A DNA stretch of 64,000 bases from Thermomicrobium sp. CFH 73360 (GCF_023806465.1 NZ_JAMSLS010000002.1:1-64000), one strand, 5' to 3'. Positions 38,234 to 47,969 are shown, numbered from the stretch's first letter. Numbers and translations: made by a program. The notes: generated from the letters alone by a model not told the origin.

Positions 38234-39841
38234 ATGTCGGCCGATCTGATCCTTTATGGTGGACAAGTCCTAACCGCGGTTCCTGGAGCGCCACCAGCGA
38301 GTGCCGTCGCCATCCTGCAGAACCGGATCCTCGCCGTCGGTACCGACGATGCGGTGCAAACTCTTGCTGGCCCTGCCACGGACCTTATCCCGCTTCGCGG
38401 ACGTACGGTCGTCCCCGGTTTCAACGATGCTCATTGTCACCCGATCGCGCTCGGCCTCAGCTTGCGCGAGGTCGACGCACGCACACCACCGAACCACAGC
38501 ATTGTTGACATCGTGCGGCGAATTGCCGAACGCGCAGCCACCCAGCCGGCAGGAACGTGGATTATCGCGCGGGGATACGACCAGGCACACCTCACTGAAC
38601 AACGCCACCCGACGCGCGACGACCTCGACCAAGCAACGCGGGAGCATCCTGTCCTCCTTCTTCGCGCCTGTGGTCATATTGGTGTCGCGAACAGCCAGGC
38701 ACTCGAGCTCGCCGGTATCGGGTCGGGAACCGCCGACCCGCCTGGAGGCACGATCGACCGTGCGGCCGACGGTACACCAACTGGCGTGCTCCGTGAGGCA
38801 GCACTCCAACTGGTGCGAGCGAAGCTCCCACCGCCGACGGTCGAAGAACTCGCGGCGGCAATTCGCCAAGCCGGTCGCACCTTTCTCGAGTACGGCGTGA
38901 CCAGTGTCCAGGAGGCTGGGATTAGACGGGCAGAGGAGTTCCTGGCGTACCAGACGCTGGCAGCACGTGGTGAACTTCCTGTGCGTACCACGCTCATGAT
39001 CCTCATTGATGCGCTTCTCGAGCCATGCCGCGAACTTGGCATCCGTACCGGCTTGGGCGATGCCTGGTTGCGCATCGGCCCCGCCAAACTGTTCCTGGAC
39101 GGGAGCATCGGGGGACGAACTGCCCGCATGTCCGAGCCATACCTCGATCGCCCCGAAACATGCGGCCTCTGGATGGATGATCCGGAGGTCATGAAAGGCA
39201 AGATTGTCGAGGCCCATCGTGCGGGCTTCCAGTGCTGCGCCCATGCGATCGGCGACGCAGCAATTGAACTGCTTCTGGACGCCTTTGAAGAGGCGCTTCG
39301 GCTCGAACCACGGCCGGACCACCGGCACCGCATCGAGCACTGCAGCATCCTCCGTCCGGGCCTTATCGACCGGATTGCACGCCTCGGTGCCATTCCGATC
39401 CCCGGCACGACCTTCCTCCACGATTTCCAAGAGGTCTACCTCAGCGGTCTTGGTCGCGAGCGACTTCGCTACGCATATGCCCTCCGCACCTTCCTCGACC
39501 GGGGTATCGTTGCCGCTGCAAGTACTGACACACCTGTCTGCTCCCCCAGTGCAATGCTCGGCATTCAGACCATGGTGACCCGGCGCAACGCTGCTGGACA
39601 GGTGTTGTGGCCAGAGGAATGCGTAACACTTGACGAGGCGATCCGCGTCTACACCGCGAACGGTGCCTACGCCAGCTTCGAGGAACGCGCCAAGGGAACG
39701 CTCGAACCTGGGAAGCTTGCCGATCTGACAGTGCTGGAAACTGACCTGCGCAGCGTTGCACCGGAGGAGCTCGGCACCGTCCGCGTCGACTACACCATTG
39801 TTGACGGTCGTGTGGCCTACGTGCGGCCCGGTGCAGCTTGA
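38234..39841 (+). CDS. YtcJ-like amidohydrolase (copy 1)
   Basis: This 535-residue metal-dependent hydrolase of the amidohydrolase superfamily has the N-terminal VVPGFNDAHCHPIALGLSL (HxH metal motif), ARGYDQAHLTEQRHPTRDDLD, the metal-site His in CAHAIGDAAIELLLD and RHRIEHCSILRP, and the Asp in AAASTDTPVCSP. YtcJ-like enzymes act on varied amide or formamide bonds; the substrate is unknown. ATG 38234 follows GGAG. A paralogue begins 15 bases downstream. Confidence 0.9.
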   Translation: MSADLILYGGQVLTAVPGAPPASAVAILQNRILAVGTDDAVQTLAGPATDLIPLRGRTVVPGFNDAHCHPIALGLSLREVDARTPPNHSIVDIVRRIAERAATQPAGTWIIARGYDQAHLTEQRHPTRDDLDQATREHPVLLLRACGHIGVANSQALELAGIGSGTADPPGGTIDRAADGTPTGVLREAALQLVRAKLPPPTVEELAAAIRQAGRTFLEYGVTSVQEAGIRRAEEFLAYQTLAARGELPVRTTLMILIDALLEPCRELGIRTGLGDAWLRIGPAKLFLDGSIGGRTARMSEPYLDRPETCGLWMDDPEVMKGKIVEAHRAGFQCCAHAIGDAAIELLLDAFEEALRLEPRPDHRHRIEHCSILRPGLIDRIARLGAIPIPGTTFLHDFQEVYLSGLGRERLRYAYALRTFLDRGIVAAASTDTPVCSPSAMLGIQTMVTRRNAAGQVLWPEECVTLDEAIRVYTANGAYASFEERAKGTLEPGKLADLTVLETDLRSVAPEELGTVRVDYTIVDGRVAYVRPGAA

Positions 39842-39856
39842 GAGAGGGGATCGGTC

Positions 39857-41452
39857 ATGACAGCCGAGCTCGTTCTGCGTAACGGCAACGTCATAACGTT
39901 GGACCCGGCGAGACCGCGGGCGACGGCTGTGAGTATCTGGCGTGGACGCCTTCTCTCCGTTGGGGAGAACGATGAAGTCGCACGTGATATTGGACCGAAC
40001 AGTACGGTTGTCGATCTCGAAGGAGCGACGCTCCTGCCGGGATTCATTGATGCCCACTGCCACCCCATCGGTCTCGGGCTCTCTCTGGAGTGGATTGACG
40101 CCTCACCGGAGGCAGCCCCCACACTCGGGCATCTGCTCGAACGTTTGCGAGTTGCCGCACGGGAACTTCCACCTGGTCAGTGGCTCTTGGCACGAGGGTA
40201 CGACGATACCCGCCTTGATGTGCGCCGCCATCCCACCCGCTGGGAATTGGACACAGTAACGGGTGACCGGCCAGCGCTACTCATCCGCACGTGCGGACAT
40301 ATGGCCGTCGCGAATAGCGCAGCGCTCGCTCTCGCCGGCATCACTCGCGACACACCCGATCCAGAAGGTGGACGGATCGTCCGCGATGAGACCGGCGAGC
40401 CAACCGGCCTCCTCCAGGAGCGAGCCCAGGAACTCGTCCGTCGACGAGTTCCTGAGCCGACGATCACGGATCTCGAGCGCGCGTTGCACCGCGCGGGACA
40501 ACGGTTCCTGTCTCTTGGGATCACTTCTGTGACCGAGGCTGGGATCAGTCGACCGGAAGAACTGCAAGCCTATCAGAATCTCTGGCAACGAGGTGAGTTA
40601 CCTGTGCGCTCACAGGTGATGCTGCTCATTGATCAGATGCTGGAGCCTGCTGAACAGCTGGGACTCCGCTCTGGTCTGGGGGACGACTGGTTGCGGATTG
40701 GTGCATTCAAGCTGTTGCAAGACGGAGCCGGCGGTGCACGTACTGCGGCGATGAGTATTCCCTACCCCAACGAGCCGAACAATTACGGGATTGCTGTCTA
40801 CACGCAGGAACAACTGGACGATGCATTCACCCGCGTGGCGAGACTGAGCTGCCAGGCCGCAGCCCACGCAATTGGCGATCGTGCCATTGAAATGGTGTTG
40901 ACCGCCTTCGAGCGAGCGCTCCAGCGCTACCCGATCCGAGATCACCGCTGGCGCATCGAACACTGCGGTATGTTGCGCCCTGACCTCCTGGACTGGATGG
41001 CCAGGCTCGGCGTCATGGCCGTACCGCAGCCAGCCTTTGGGTACTACCTTGGCGATTCCTACCGCCGCAACTTCAGCGATGATTGGCTTGCCCTCGCCTA
41101 TCCAACTCGTAGCTGGCTGGAACGCCGTATCCCGGTTGCTTTCAGTTCGGACGCACCAGTGATTCCACCCGATCCTTGGGTCGGTATCCGGGCTGCCGTG
41201 TTGCGCAAGACGCGAACCGGACTGCCATTCGGCCCCGAGCAGTCGGTCAGCCTGCTTGATGCACTCCGGCTCTATACAATCGGCGGGGCCTTCGCAAGCT
41301 TCGAGGAGCACCGCAAAGGTTGCATTGCGCCAGGCTATCTGGCCGATCTTGTCGCGATCGACCGGAATCCCTTTGCGGTCGATCCTGAAGAACTCCCGCA
41401 GATTCGCACGCTCTTCACCATCGTCGATGGCCGAATCGCCTGGGAAGGCTGA
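39857..41452 (+). CDS. YtcJ-like amidohydrolase (copy 2)
   Basis: This 531-residue protein is a clear tandem paralogue of the preceding gene over its full length. Matching segments are LLPGFIDAHCHPIGLGLSL, ARGYDDTRLDVRRHPTRWELD, AAHAIGDRAIEMVL, HRWRIEHCGMLRP and AFSSDAPVIPP. The sequences differ enough to suggest different substrates rather than a recent duplication. ATG 39857 has AGAGGGGA upstream. The first copy ends 15 bases before it, so they are co-transcribed. Confidence 0.9.
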   Translation: MTAELVLRNGNVITLDPARPRATAVSIWRGRLLSVGENDEVARDIGPNSTVVDLEGATLLPGFIDAHCHPIGLGLSLEWIDASPEAAPTLGHLLERLRVAARELPPGQWLLARGYDDTRLDVRRHPTRWELDTVTGDRPALLIRTCGHMAVANSAALALAGITRDTPDPEGGRIVRDETGEPTGLLQERAQELVRRRVPEPTITDLERALHRAGQRFLSLGITSVTEAGISRPEELQAYQNLWQRGELPVRSQVMLLIDQMLEPAEQLGLRSGLGDDWLRIGAFKLLQDGAGGARTAAMSIPYPNEPNNYGIAVYTQEQLDDAFTRVARLSCQAAAHAIGDRAIEMVLTAFERALQRYPIRDHRWRIEHCGMLRPDLLDWMARLGVMAVPQPAFGYYLGDSYRRNFSDDWLALAYPTRSWLERRIPVAFSSDAPVIPPDPWVGIRAAVLRKTRTGLPFGPEQSVSLLDALRLYTIGGAFASFEEHRKGCIAPGYLADLVAIDRNPFAVDPEELPQIRTLFTIVDGRIAWEG

Positions 41453-41510
41453 AACGCGGTATCCTGAGGGGGAACGGGACGAGAGTGCCACGAAGGGAGG
41501 GAAGGCAGCA

Positions 41511-42197
41511 ATGGCTGTCACAGTTCGCTATCTTGGGCACGCGGCATTTGCACTCGAAGCCGACGGAAAGCAGGTCATCGTCGATCCTTTCCTGACTGGA
41601 AACCCGAAGGCTGCTGCCCGACCTGATGAGCTGCATCCAACCGCGATCCTGCTCACGCACGCGCACGCCGACCACGTTGGGGATGCGCTTGCCATCTCAA
41701 AGCGCACCAAAGCGCCAGTCATCGCCACGTTCGAGCTCGCCAGCTACCTGCAACAGCAGGGTGCAGAAGCAATTCCGGCCAACCACGGCGGGACGGTACG
41801 CTTTGACGGGGGATCGGTCAAACTGGTTCCGGCATGGCATACCTCAAGCTATGGGGAGCAGTTCCTCGCTCCGGGTGTCCCGGCTGGCCTCGTTGTACGG
41901 ATGGGCGGGAAGACGCTCTACTTTGCTGGCGATACCTGCCTCTTCGGCGACATGGCGCTCATTGGCGAAGAAGGTCTTGACCTTGCTGCACTCCCAATTG
42001 GTGACCACTTCACGATGGGACCGGCTGACGCGGTAAAGGCCGTGAAACTCCTCAAGCCGCAGGTTGTTATCCCGTGTCACTACAACACTTTCCCCCTGAT
42101 TGAACAGGATCCGCATGCCTTTGCTACGGCTGTCGAGGAACAGACGTCAGCCCGCTGCGTTGTGCTCCAACCGGGCGAACAGTTCGTTCTGGAGTAG
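41511..42197 (+). CDS. UPF0173 metallo-beta-lactamase-fold hydrolase
   Basis: This 228-residue protein has the metallo-beta-lactamase fold: VRYLGHAAFALEADG, the metal motif LLTHAHADHVGD, AWHTSS, YFAGDTCLFGDM, LPIGDHFTMGP and VIPCHYNTFP. It matches the conserved UPF0173 family, whose substrate is unknown. ATG 41511 follows GGGAGGGAAGG. It is 58 bases after the amidohydrolase pair, possibly in the same transcript. Confidence 0.92.
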   Translation: MAVTVRYLGHAAFALEADGKQVIVDPFLTGNPKAAARPDELHPTAILLTHAHADHVGDALAISKRTKAPVIATFELASYLQQQGAEAIPANHGGTVRFDGGSVKLVPAWHTSSYGEQFLAPGVPAGLVVRMGGKTLYFAGDTCLFGDMALIGEEGLDLAALPIGDHFTMGPADAVKAVKLLKPQVVIPCHYNTFPLIEQDPHAFATAVEEQTSARCVVLQPGEQFVLE

Positions 42198-42198
42198 C

Positions 42199-42783
42199 GT
42201 GAGGTCAGCGAAGCAGCCGCAACGACGTGCGCTCGAGTGGGCCCGATGGGTCCTCGCAAGGCACGGTGTTGTGTTCCTTGACACCGAGACAACCGGCGTC
42301 GGCCGGTTCGATGAGGTGATCGAGATCGCAGTACTCGACCCATCTGGGCGCGTGTTGCTGCACAGTCTCGTTCAGCCCACGCGCCCGGTGCATCCGGAGG
42401 CTGCCCGTATTCACGGCCTCACTGATGCCGACTTGGCCCGCGCGCCTACCTGGCCCATAGTGTACCGCGAACTCCTTGCGGTTCTCCGTTCATTTCCCCT
42501 CGTCATCGCGTACAACGCGGAGTTTGATCGGCGGTTGATTGCGCAGACGTCTGGAGCGCACGGACTTCCTCCCCCGGAACCAGATTGGCACTGCGCGATG
42601 CGACGTTTCGCCGAGTATGCAGGACCGCCACCGATTGATTCCTGGCGTCGCTATCACCGGCTCGCCGAGGCGCTAGAGCGCTTCGGCCTTTCCCATCCGG
42701 ACTCTCATCGCGCTGCCGCTGATGCCGAAGGCTGCCGGGAGCTCGTTCACGCCATGGCACGTGGTCTGCCACTCCGCTTTTGA
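42199..42783 (+). CDS. DEDDh 3'-5' exonuclease (DnaQ-like)
   Basis: This 194-residue protein has the exonuclease core: FLDTETTGVGRFDEVIEIAV (Asp, Glu), VIAYNAEFDRRL (Asp) and SHRAAADAEGCRE (His, Asp). It lacks polymerase-associated domains, so it may be a free proofreading or RNA/DNA-trimming nuclease. The start is GTG 42199, directly after the UPF0173 stop, with GGAG 4 bases upstream. The frame continues upstream into the previous gene, where it is a shadow. Confidence 0.85.
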   Translation: MRSAKQPQRRALEWARWVLARHGVVFLDTETTGVGRFDEVIEIAVLDPSGRVLLHSLVQPTRPVHPEAARIHGLTDADLARAPTWPIVYRELLAVLRSFPLVIAYNAEFDRRLIAQTSGAHGLPPPEPDWHCAMRRFAEYAGPPPIDSWRRYHRLAEALERFGLSHPDSHRAAADAEGCRELVHAMARGLPLRF

Positions 42784-42845
42784 CGCGCGTGTCGCCTGAT
42801 CGACGTACGATTGAGAGGCGATCAGGCTTGGGCAGGAGTACCCAG

Positions 42846-43211
42846 ATGGGTGAGAAACCGCTTGACTCCGGTATTCCACCGTCTCGCGAGACACTCACAG
42901 CAGAAATGACACAAACAGCGTTCCAGCGACGCGTTGTGACACATCTCAACCCGGACGAGGTGCTGGAGCGAGCGATCGCCTTTTTCAGCACACGCGGCTA
43001 TCGGGCCGGTCGCACCGGTCGACCGAACCAGGTCTATGTGATTGGGAAGCGCGAGGGAGTTCTTCCCCGTGTGACCGCGGAGATCCTTGTCCAGCCGAAC
43101 GTTGGACGCCGCAGAGCAACCTTGGTCACAGTCAGCGGATTTGGCCCACAACTCCGTGAGCATCTCGCAGCGTTCGTTCAGGAACTTCGCCGCGAGCGCC
43201 GACTGTCTTAA
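42846..43211 (+). CDS. Conserved-looking hypothetical protein
   Basis: This 121-residue protein is not recognised. Its N-terminal 25 residues look disordered; the rest (HLNPDEVLERAIAFFSTRGY, then RVTAEILVQPN and ATLVTVSGFG) suggests a small alpha/beta fold of basic character. ATG 42846 lies 7 bases after AGGAG. It overlaps the convergent scaffold gene by 4 bases at the stop codons. An internal ATG at 42906 is a possible alternative start. Confidence 0.65.
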   Translation: MGEKPLDSGIPPSRETLTAEMTQTAFQRRVVTHLNPDEVLERAIAFFSTRGYRAGRTGRPNQVYVIGKREGVLPRVTAEILVQPNVGRRRATLVTVSGFGPQLREHLAAFVQELRRERRLS

Positions 43212-43699
43212 CCGGAAATGTCGCGTGGCATCTCGACTTGGTCGCCCGTTACGATACCAAAACGTTCATTCTCCTTCTCGACGATGTCGAGCCCTGCCTC
43301 GCGCCGTAAGCGATCACGAAGGTACTTCGTGACCGCCGCCTTCAATGTCCCCAGGGCTAACGTCGCACAACGCGGACGAAGTTTGACCGCCTCCTCGCCG
43401 ATCAACTCAGCCATGAGGTGGTAATCCGCTTCCAGCACCTGATCGAGCGTCCAGCGTTCCTCATTGACGACGTCGAGCAGAATGTCCGCAGCAGCTTGGC
43501 TGATCGTGCAGCCCTCGCCCTCGAACGACGCCGCAGCGACCAGGTGCCCCTCCGGGTCCACTTTAAGGTAGATGGTCACGATGTCACCACAACCTGGATT
43601 GCCACCGGGCATGACGACATCCGCGTCCGGGAGCTGATGCCGATGCCGTGGGTAGCGATAGTGCTCGACTAACTGCTCCATCAGTTCTTGCTTGTCCAT
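43208..43699 (-). CDS. SufU/IscU-type iron-sulfur scaffold-like protein
   Basis: This 163-residue protein resembles the IscU/SufU scaffold: HYRYPRHRHQLPDAD, NPGCGDIVTIYL (Cys1 with the following Asp), FEGEGCTISQAAADILLD (Cys2) and LRPRCATLALGTLKAAV (Cys3). It has a longer C-terminal tail than the SufU encoded at 49.2 kb, so it is a second, divergent copy. It is read divergently from fur, sharing a short region with a Fur-like palindrome. ATG at 43699 follows AAGGGG. Confidence 0.85.
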   Translation of the reverse strand: MDKQELMEQLVEHYRYPRHRHQLPDADVVMPGGNPGCGDIVTIYLKVDPEGHLVAAASFEGEGCTISQAAADILLDVVNEERWTLDQVLEADYHLMAELIGEEAVKLRPRCATLALGTLKAAVTKYLRDRLRREAGLDIVEKENERFGIVTGDQVEMPRDISG

Positions 43700-43754
43700 G
43701 CCGACCCCTTCGATGGTTGACGAATCCCGAGTGACGAGGTAAGGTATAGCATAG

Positions 43755-43777
43755 GTGAGAACAAGAATCATTCTCAC
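43755..43777. promoter_or_regulatory. Fur-family operator between the scaffold gene and fur
   Basis: A perfect 7-base inverted repeat GTGAGAA (43755-43761) and TTCTCAC (43771-43777) surrounds CAAGAATCA; the inner part GAATCATTCTC resembles Fur/PerR boxes. It is 56 bases from the scaffold ATG and 20 bases from the fur ATG. It overlaps the likely promoter (TATGCT on the minus strand at 43748-43753). Autoregulation of fur and control of the scaffold gene are inferred. Confidence 0.65.
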
Positions 43778-43797
43778 TTTGGAGTGAGTGGCGGACC

Positions 43798-44232
43798 ATG
43801 CTCCCAGCCGGATTTCGAATGACACCACAGCGAATGGCGATCCTCGCCGAGGTGCAGAATGCGGAGCGGCATCTCACGGCGGCTGAGATCTATGAACGAG
43901 TGCGCCGCAAGTATCCGACGATCGCCTATGGAACCGTCTACCGCACCTTACACCTTTTGGCCAAGCACGGGTTGATCCAAGAGTTTCCATTCGGCGACAA
44001 CGCGAGCCTCTTCGACCGGCGAACCGACCGGCACGACCACGTGCACTGCGTGGTCTGCGGCGAACTCGTTGACGTCGAAGTTCCGATCGCCTTGCTCGCT
44101 CGGCAAGTCGCAGCCGAGCAAACAGGCTTCGAGATCCTCGATCACCAGACCGTCTTTACGGGGATCTGCCCGGCCTGTCAAGAAAAGCGGGATCGTGACG
44201 CGCAGCAGCCCCGCAGCGCGGGACGCCGGTGA
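43798..44232 (+). CDS. Fur/PerR-family metalloregulator
   Basis: This 144-residue repressor has a winged helix (FRMTPQRMAILAEVQNAERH, then YGTVYRTLHLLAKHGLI) and the dimer/metal domain with HDHVHCVVCGELVDVEV. Two Cys pairs (CVVC and CPAC) form the structural zinc site. Whether it senses iron, peroxide or zinc is not decided by these residues. The location next to the suf operon favours iron or oxidative stress. ATG 43798 lies just past the palindrome. A disordered basic tail follows residue 130. Confidence 0.92.
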   Translation: MLPAGFRMTPQRMAILAEVQNAERHLTAAEIYERVRRKYPTIAYGTVYRTLHLLAKHGLIQEFPFGDNASLFDRRTDRHDHVHCVVCGELVDVEVPIALLARQVAAEQTGFEILDHQTVFTGICPACQEKRDRDAQQPRSAGRR

Positions 44233-44348
44233 GACCGCGGCACGCGCTGGGGGTACACTGCGTGCACACTTTCGCAACGTTGTGGTAGAGTAAGTTGGTG
44301 TCGCGAGTCTTTTGGAACGTGGGCATGACGAAGGAGGGAACATCGAAT

Positions 44349-45134
44349 ATGGCCGAGCACACGCCGCTGTTCATGATCGAGAACCTGCACGCGGGGATCG
44401 AAGGGAAGGAGATCCTCCGCGGGGTGAATTTGGTGATCGAGCGTGGTGAGATCCACGCACTGATGGGGCCGAATGGTTCTGGCAAGAGCACCCTTGCCTA
44501 TGTCATTGCGGGACACCCGAATTATGAGGTGTACGAGGGACGCATCCTCTACAAGGGTGAGAATGTGTTGGAGCTCCCACCGGACGAGCGAGCCCGGATG
44601 GGTATGTTCCTCGCCTTCCAGTATCCGACTGCCATTCCTGGGGTGACGATGGCGAATTTCCTGCGCCTCGCCGTCAATTCTGTTCGGAAGGCGCGGTACG
44701 GCGAGGACAAGGCGCTCACGCCTCGTGAGTTCCGTCGTCTCCTCCGTGAGAAACTGGAAATGCTGCGCATGGACGAAACGTTTGCCTCTCGGTACCTCAA
44801 CGAGGGGTTCTCGGGTGGTGAGAAGAAGCGGGCAGAAATCTTGCAGATGGCCATGCTCGAGCCGGAATTCGCCGTGCTCGACGAGACCGACTCGGGGTTG
44901 GACATCGACGCCCTGCGCACTGTCGCTGATGGCGTCAATCAGCTCTTCAACTCGAACATGGCCCTCCTCGTCATCACCCACTACCAGCGCATCCTCAACT
45001 ACATCCGGCCGCACTATGTCCATGTCATGTTGGATGGGAAGATCGCCGTCTCGGGTGGGCCCGAACTGGCGGAAGAGCTTGAAGAGAAGGGCTACGACTG
45101 GGTTAAGACTCAGTACGCCGAGGCCGCGTCCTGA
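44349..45134 (+). CDS. sufC: Fe-S assembly ATPase SufC
   Basis: This 261-residue ABC-type ATPase forms the SufBC2D complex that builds iron-sulfur clusters. Walker A is GPNGSGKST, the Q-loop is [12 protein letters not shown], the signature is [15 protein letters not shown], and Walker [14 protein letters not shown] is followed by VITHYQRIL. The start is taken as ATG 44349; ATG 44325 upstream contains the GGAGGG ribosome site and is less likely. It leads sufC-sufB-sufD-sufS-sufU-sufT, 116 bases after fur. Confidence 0.95.
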   Translation: MAEHTPLFMIENLHAGIEGKEILRGVNLVIERGEIHALMGPNGSGKSTLAYVIAGHPNYEVYEGRILYKGENVLELPPDERARMGMFLAFQYPTAIPGVTMANFLRLAVNSVRKARYGEDKALTPREFRRLLREKLEMLRMDETFASRYLNEGFSGGEKKRAEILQMAMLEPEFAVLDETDSGLDIDALRTVADGVNQLFNSNMALLVITHYQRILNYIRPHYVHVMLDGKIAVSGGPELAEELEEKGYDWVKTQYAEAAS

Positions 45135-45161
45135 AGGCGCCTCACAGAAGGAGGACACACC

Positions 45162-46577
45162 GTGGCCACACCAGAAGTCGAACTGAAGCGACTGGGAAGC
45201 GAATACGCCGAGAAGTACGGGTTCCGCGACCCGGAACAGTACGTGTTCAAGGCACGGAAGGGACTTGACCGCGAGGTCGTCGAACAGATCTCGTGGATCA
45301 AGAACGAACCGGACTGGATGCGCGAGTTCCGCCTCAAGGCGCTCGAGTATTTCCTGCGCCGCCCCATGCCAACCTGGGGTGCCGACCTCTCGGAGCTCAA
45401 CTTCGACGAGATCGTTTACTACATTAAGCCGACTGAGCGACAGGGCTCGAGCTGGGATGAGCTCCCCGAGCACATCCGCCGGACGTTTGATCGCCTGGGA
45501 ATCCCCGAGGCTGAGCGGAAGTTCCTGGCCGGCGTCGGGGCCCAGTACGAGTCAGAAGTCGTCTACCACTCGCTGCGCGAGGAGCTCAAGCGTCTCGGCG
45601 TGATCTTCGTCGATATGGATACAGCGGTTCGCGAGTATCCCGACCTTGTGAAGCAGTACTTCGGCACGATTGTGCCCCCGAACGATAACAAGTTCGCTGC
45701 GCTGAACTCGGCCGTCTGGTCGGGCGGCTCGTTCGTCTACGTGCCAGAGGGGGTCCGCGTCGAGGTCCCGCTCCAGGCATACTTCCGCATCAACGCCGAG
45801 AATGTCGGCCAGTTCGAACGGACACTCATCATTGTCGAGCCGGGCGCCTACGTCCACTACGTCGAAGGATGCACGGCGCCGATCTACAGTGCAGCCTCAC
45901 TGCACAGCGCCGTCGTCGAAATTATCGTCAAGGAAGGTGCCCGCTGCCGCTACACGACAATCCAGAACTGGTCGAAGAACGTGTACAACCTCGTGACCAA
46001 GCGTGCTGCGGCCTACCGCGATGCGACGATGGAATGGGTTGACGGGAACCTCGGCTCGAAGGTGACAATGAAGTACCCCGCAGTCTGGCTCATGGAGCCG
46101 GGGGCACGCGGCGAGGTGCTCTCGGTTGCCTTCGCCGGTGACGGGCAGCACCAAGATGCTGGCGGCAAGATGGTGCATGTGGCACCATACACGTCGTCAC
46201 AGATTATCTCGAAGTCGATCTCCAAGGGGACTGGACGGGCGAGCTACCGCGGCCTGGTCAAGGTACATCGCGGTGCGCATCACGTCCGAGCCAACGTGGT
46301 CTGCGACGCGCTTCTGCTCGACGAGCAGAGCCGTACGGATACCTACCCGTACATGGAGATCGAGGAAGAACAGGTGTCCATCGGTCATGAGGCGACGGTG
46401 AGCAAGGTCGCTGAGGAGCAGCTCTTCTACCTGCAGAGCCGTGGTCTCACCGAGGCCGAGGCCATGAGCATGATCGTTAATGGATTCATCGAACCGATCA
46501 CAAAGGAACTCCCGCTCGAGTACGCCGTCGAGCTGAACCGCTTGATCGCACTCGAGATGGAGGGTTCGGTCGGATGA
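45162..46577 (+). CDS. sufB: Fe-S assembly protein SufB
   Basis: This 471-residue beta-helix protein is the scaffold subunit of SufBCD. Conserved text includes [58 protein letters not shown] and [20 protein letters not shown], with the C-terminal [23 protein letters not shown] 45162 follows AGAAGGAGG. It is 27 bases after sufC. A strong hairpin separates it from sufD. Confidence 0.96.
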   Translation: MATPEVELKRLGSEYAEKYGFRDPEQYVFKARKGLDREVVEQISWIKNEPDWMREFRLKALEYFLRRPMPTWGADLSELNFDEIVYYIKPTERQGSSWDELPEHIRRTFDRLGIPEAERKFLAGVGAQYESEVVYHSLREELKRLGVIFVDMDTAVREYPDLVKQYFGTIVPPNDNKFAALNSAVWSGGSFVYVPEGVRVEVPLQAYFRINAENVGQFERTLIIVEPGAYVHYVEGCTAPIYSAASLHSAVVEIIVKEGARCRYTTIQNWSKNVYNLVTKRAAAYRDATMEWVDGNLGSKVTMKYPAVWLMEPGARGEVLSVAFAGDGQHQDAGGKMVHVAPYTSSQIISKSISKGTGRASYRGLVKVHRGAHHVRANVVCDALLLDEQSRTDTYPYMEIEEEQVSIGHEATVSKVAEEQLFYLQSRGLTEAEAMSMIVNGFIEPITKELPLEYAVELNRLIALEMEGSVG

Positions 46578-46583
46578 CACACC

Positions 46584-46610
46584 GGTGGCCCGGACCGGAT
46601 CCGGGCCACC
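46584..46610 (+). terminator. Intercistronic hairpin between sufB and sufD
   Basis: A perfect 11-bp inverted repeat (GGTGGCCCGGA 46584-46594; TCCGGGCCACC 46600-46610) begins 6 bases after the sufB stop. No T-run follows (ATTCGCTATC). It is therefore more likely an RNA-stability or partial-attenuation element inside the operon than a full terminator. Confidence 0.6.
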
Positions 46611-46631
46611 ATTCGCTATCGAGGGGAGTCT

Positions 46632-47969
46632 ATGAGCACCAGGGTTATCGAACGGACACGTGGTTTCACGAGGGAAGCTGCGGTAGAGCTCTCGCATGTA
46701 CTTGGGGAACCAGAATGGCTTCGTGAGCGCCGTCTCGCAGCGTGGGAGGTGTACGAGCGCACGCCGATGCCAAGCCGCACCGACGAGGAGTGGCGACGCA
46801 CTGACATCCGCCGGTTGCCGATCGACGCGGTTTGGCCCTTCGCCGGACTGGGTCAGCGCGTCAGCAGCCCGGAAGCATTGCCGGCCGCGCTCTTCGAGAC
46901 ACTCGGTGACGCAGCACTCCGCTCTGGCCTCCTGGTACAGGTGGACGGATCAGTCGTCTACACGCAGCTGGAGGACGAACTCGCCCAGCGCGGGGTGATC
47001 TTCACCGACCTGCTCACTGCAGCCCGCGAGGTCCCCGAGCTCGTCCAACGCTTCTTCATGACCGAGGCGGTCACGGTACAGGACAACAAGTTTGCAGCGC
47101 TCCATGGAGCATTCTGGAGCGGTGGGACCTTCCTCTATGTGCCGGAGGGTATCGAGATCGCGTTGCCGCTCCGGAGCTTCGTTTGGGCTGAGACCCCCGG
47201 CGCGGCGATCTTTGCCCATACCCTGCTGATCGCTGAGCCCGGCGCAAGCGTGGTGCTTATCGATACGTGGGCCTCACCGACCGTCGATGAGCCAGTCATT
47301 GCCTCCAACGTCGTGGAGCTCATCGTGCAGGAAGGAGCCCAGGTACGGTATATCCAGCTCCAGGACTGGGGCCGTAGCGTCTGGAATTTCACGACCCAGC
47401 GTGGCCTACTCCATCAGGACGCAGTGCTCAACACGTTGAACGTGAGCCTTGGATCACGCCTCAGCAAGGCCTTCATCGCGAGTAACCTTGTGGGTCCTGG
47501 TGCCACCGCTGAGATGCTCGGCCTCTACTTCGCCGACGACGCGCAGCATCTTGACCACCAGACGCGCCAGTGGCACGTCGCGCCATACGCCACCAGTGAC
47601 CTTTTGTACAAGGGAGCGCTCAAGGATCGTGCCCGTACCGTCTTCAGCGGCTTAATCAAAGTATTCCCCCAAGCTCAGCGCACCGATGCGTACCAAGCAA
47701 ACCGTAACCTGATCCTCTCGTCGACGGCGCGTGCTGACACGATCCCAAATCTGGAGATTGGCGCCAACGATGTGCGCTGTACACACGGCGCGACGGTCGG
47801 CCAAGTCGAGGAGGAGTATATTTTCTACCTGATGAGTCGTGGCATCAGCCGACCGGAAGCGGTCAAGCTGATCGTCGATGGCTTCTTTGATGAGGTGATC
47901 GAGCGCGTGCCGGTCACTGAAGTGCAAGAGACGGTCCGCGCGGCGATCGCACGGAAGATTGGGCTATGA
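46632..47969 (+). CDS. sufD: Fe-S assembly protein SufD
   Basis: This 445-residue SufB paralogue completes the SufBC2D complex. Visible: PEWLRERRLAAWEVYERTPM, DNKFAALHGAFWSGGTFLYV, LIAEPGASVVLIDTWASP, and the C-terminal HGATVGQVEEEYIFYLMSRG with AVKLIVDGFFDEVIERVP. ATG 46632 is 3 bases after GAGGGGAG. It overlaps sufS by 4 bases. Confidence 0.94.
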   Translation: MSTRVIERTRGFTREAAVELSHVLGEPEWLRERRLAAWEVYERTPMPSRTDEEWRRTDIRRLPIDAVWPFAGLGQRVSSPEALPAALFETLGDAALRSGLLVQVDGSVVYTQLEDELAQRGVIFTDLLTAAREVPELVQRFFMTEAVTVQDNKFAALHGAFWSGGTFLYVPEGIEIALPLRSFVWAETPGAAIFAHTLLIAEPGASVVLIDTWASPTVDEPVIASNVVELIVQEGAQVRYIQLQDWGRSVWNFTTQRGLLHQDAVLNTLNVSLGSRLSKAFIASNLVGPGATAEMLGLYFADDAQHLDHQTRQWHVAPYATSDLLYKGALKDRARTVFSGLIKVFPQAQRTDAYQANRNLILSSTARADTIPNLEIGANDVRCTHGATVGQVEEEYIFYLMSRGISRPEAVKLIVDGFFDEVIERVPVTEVQETVRAAIARKIGL

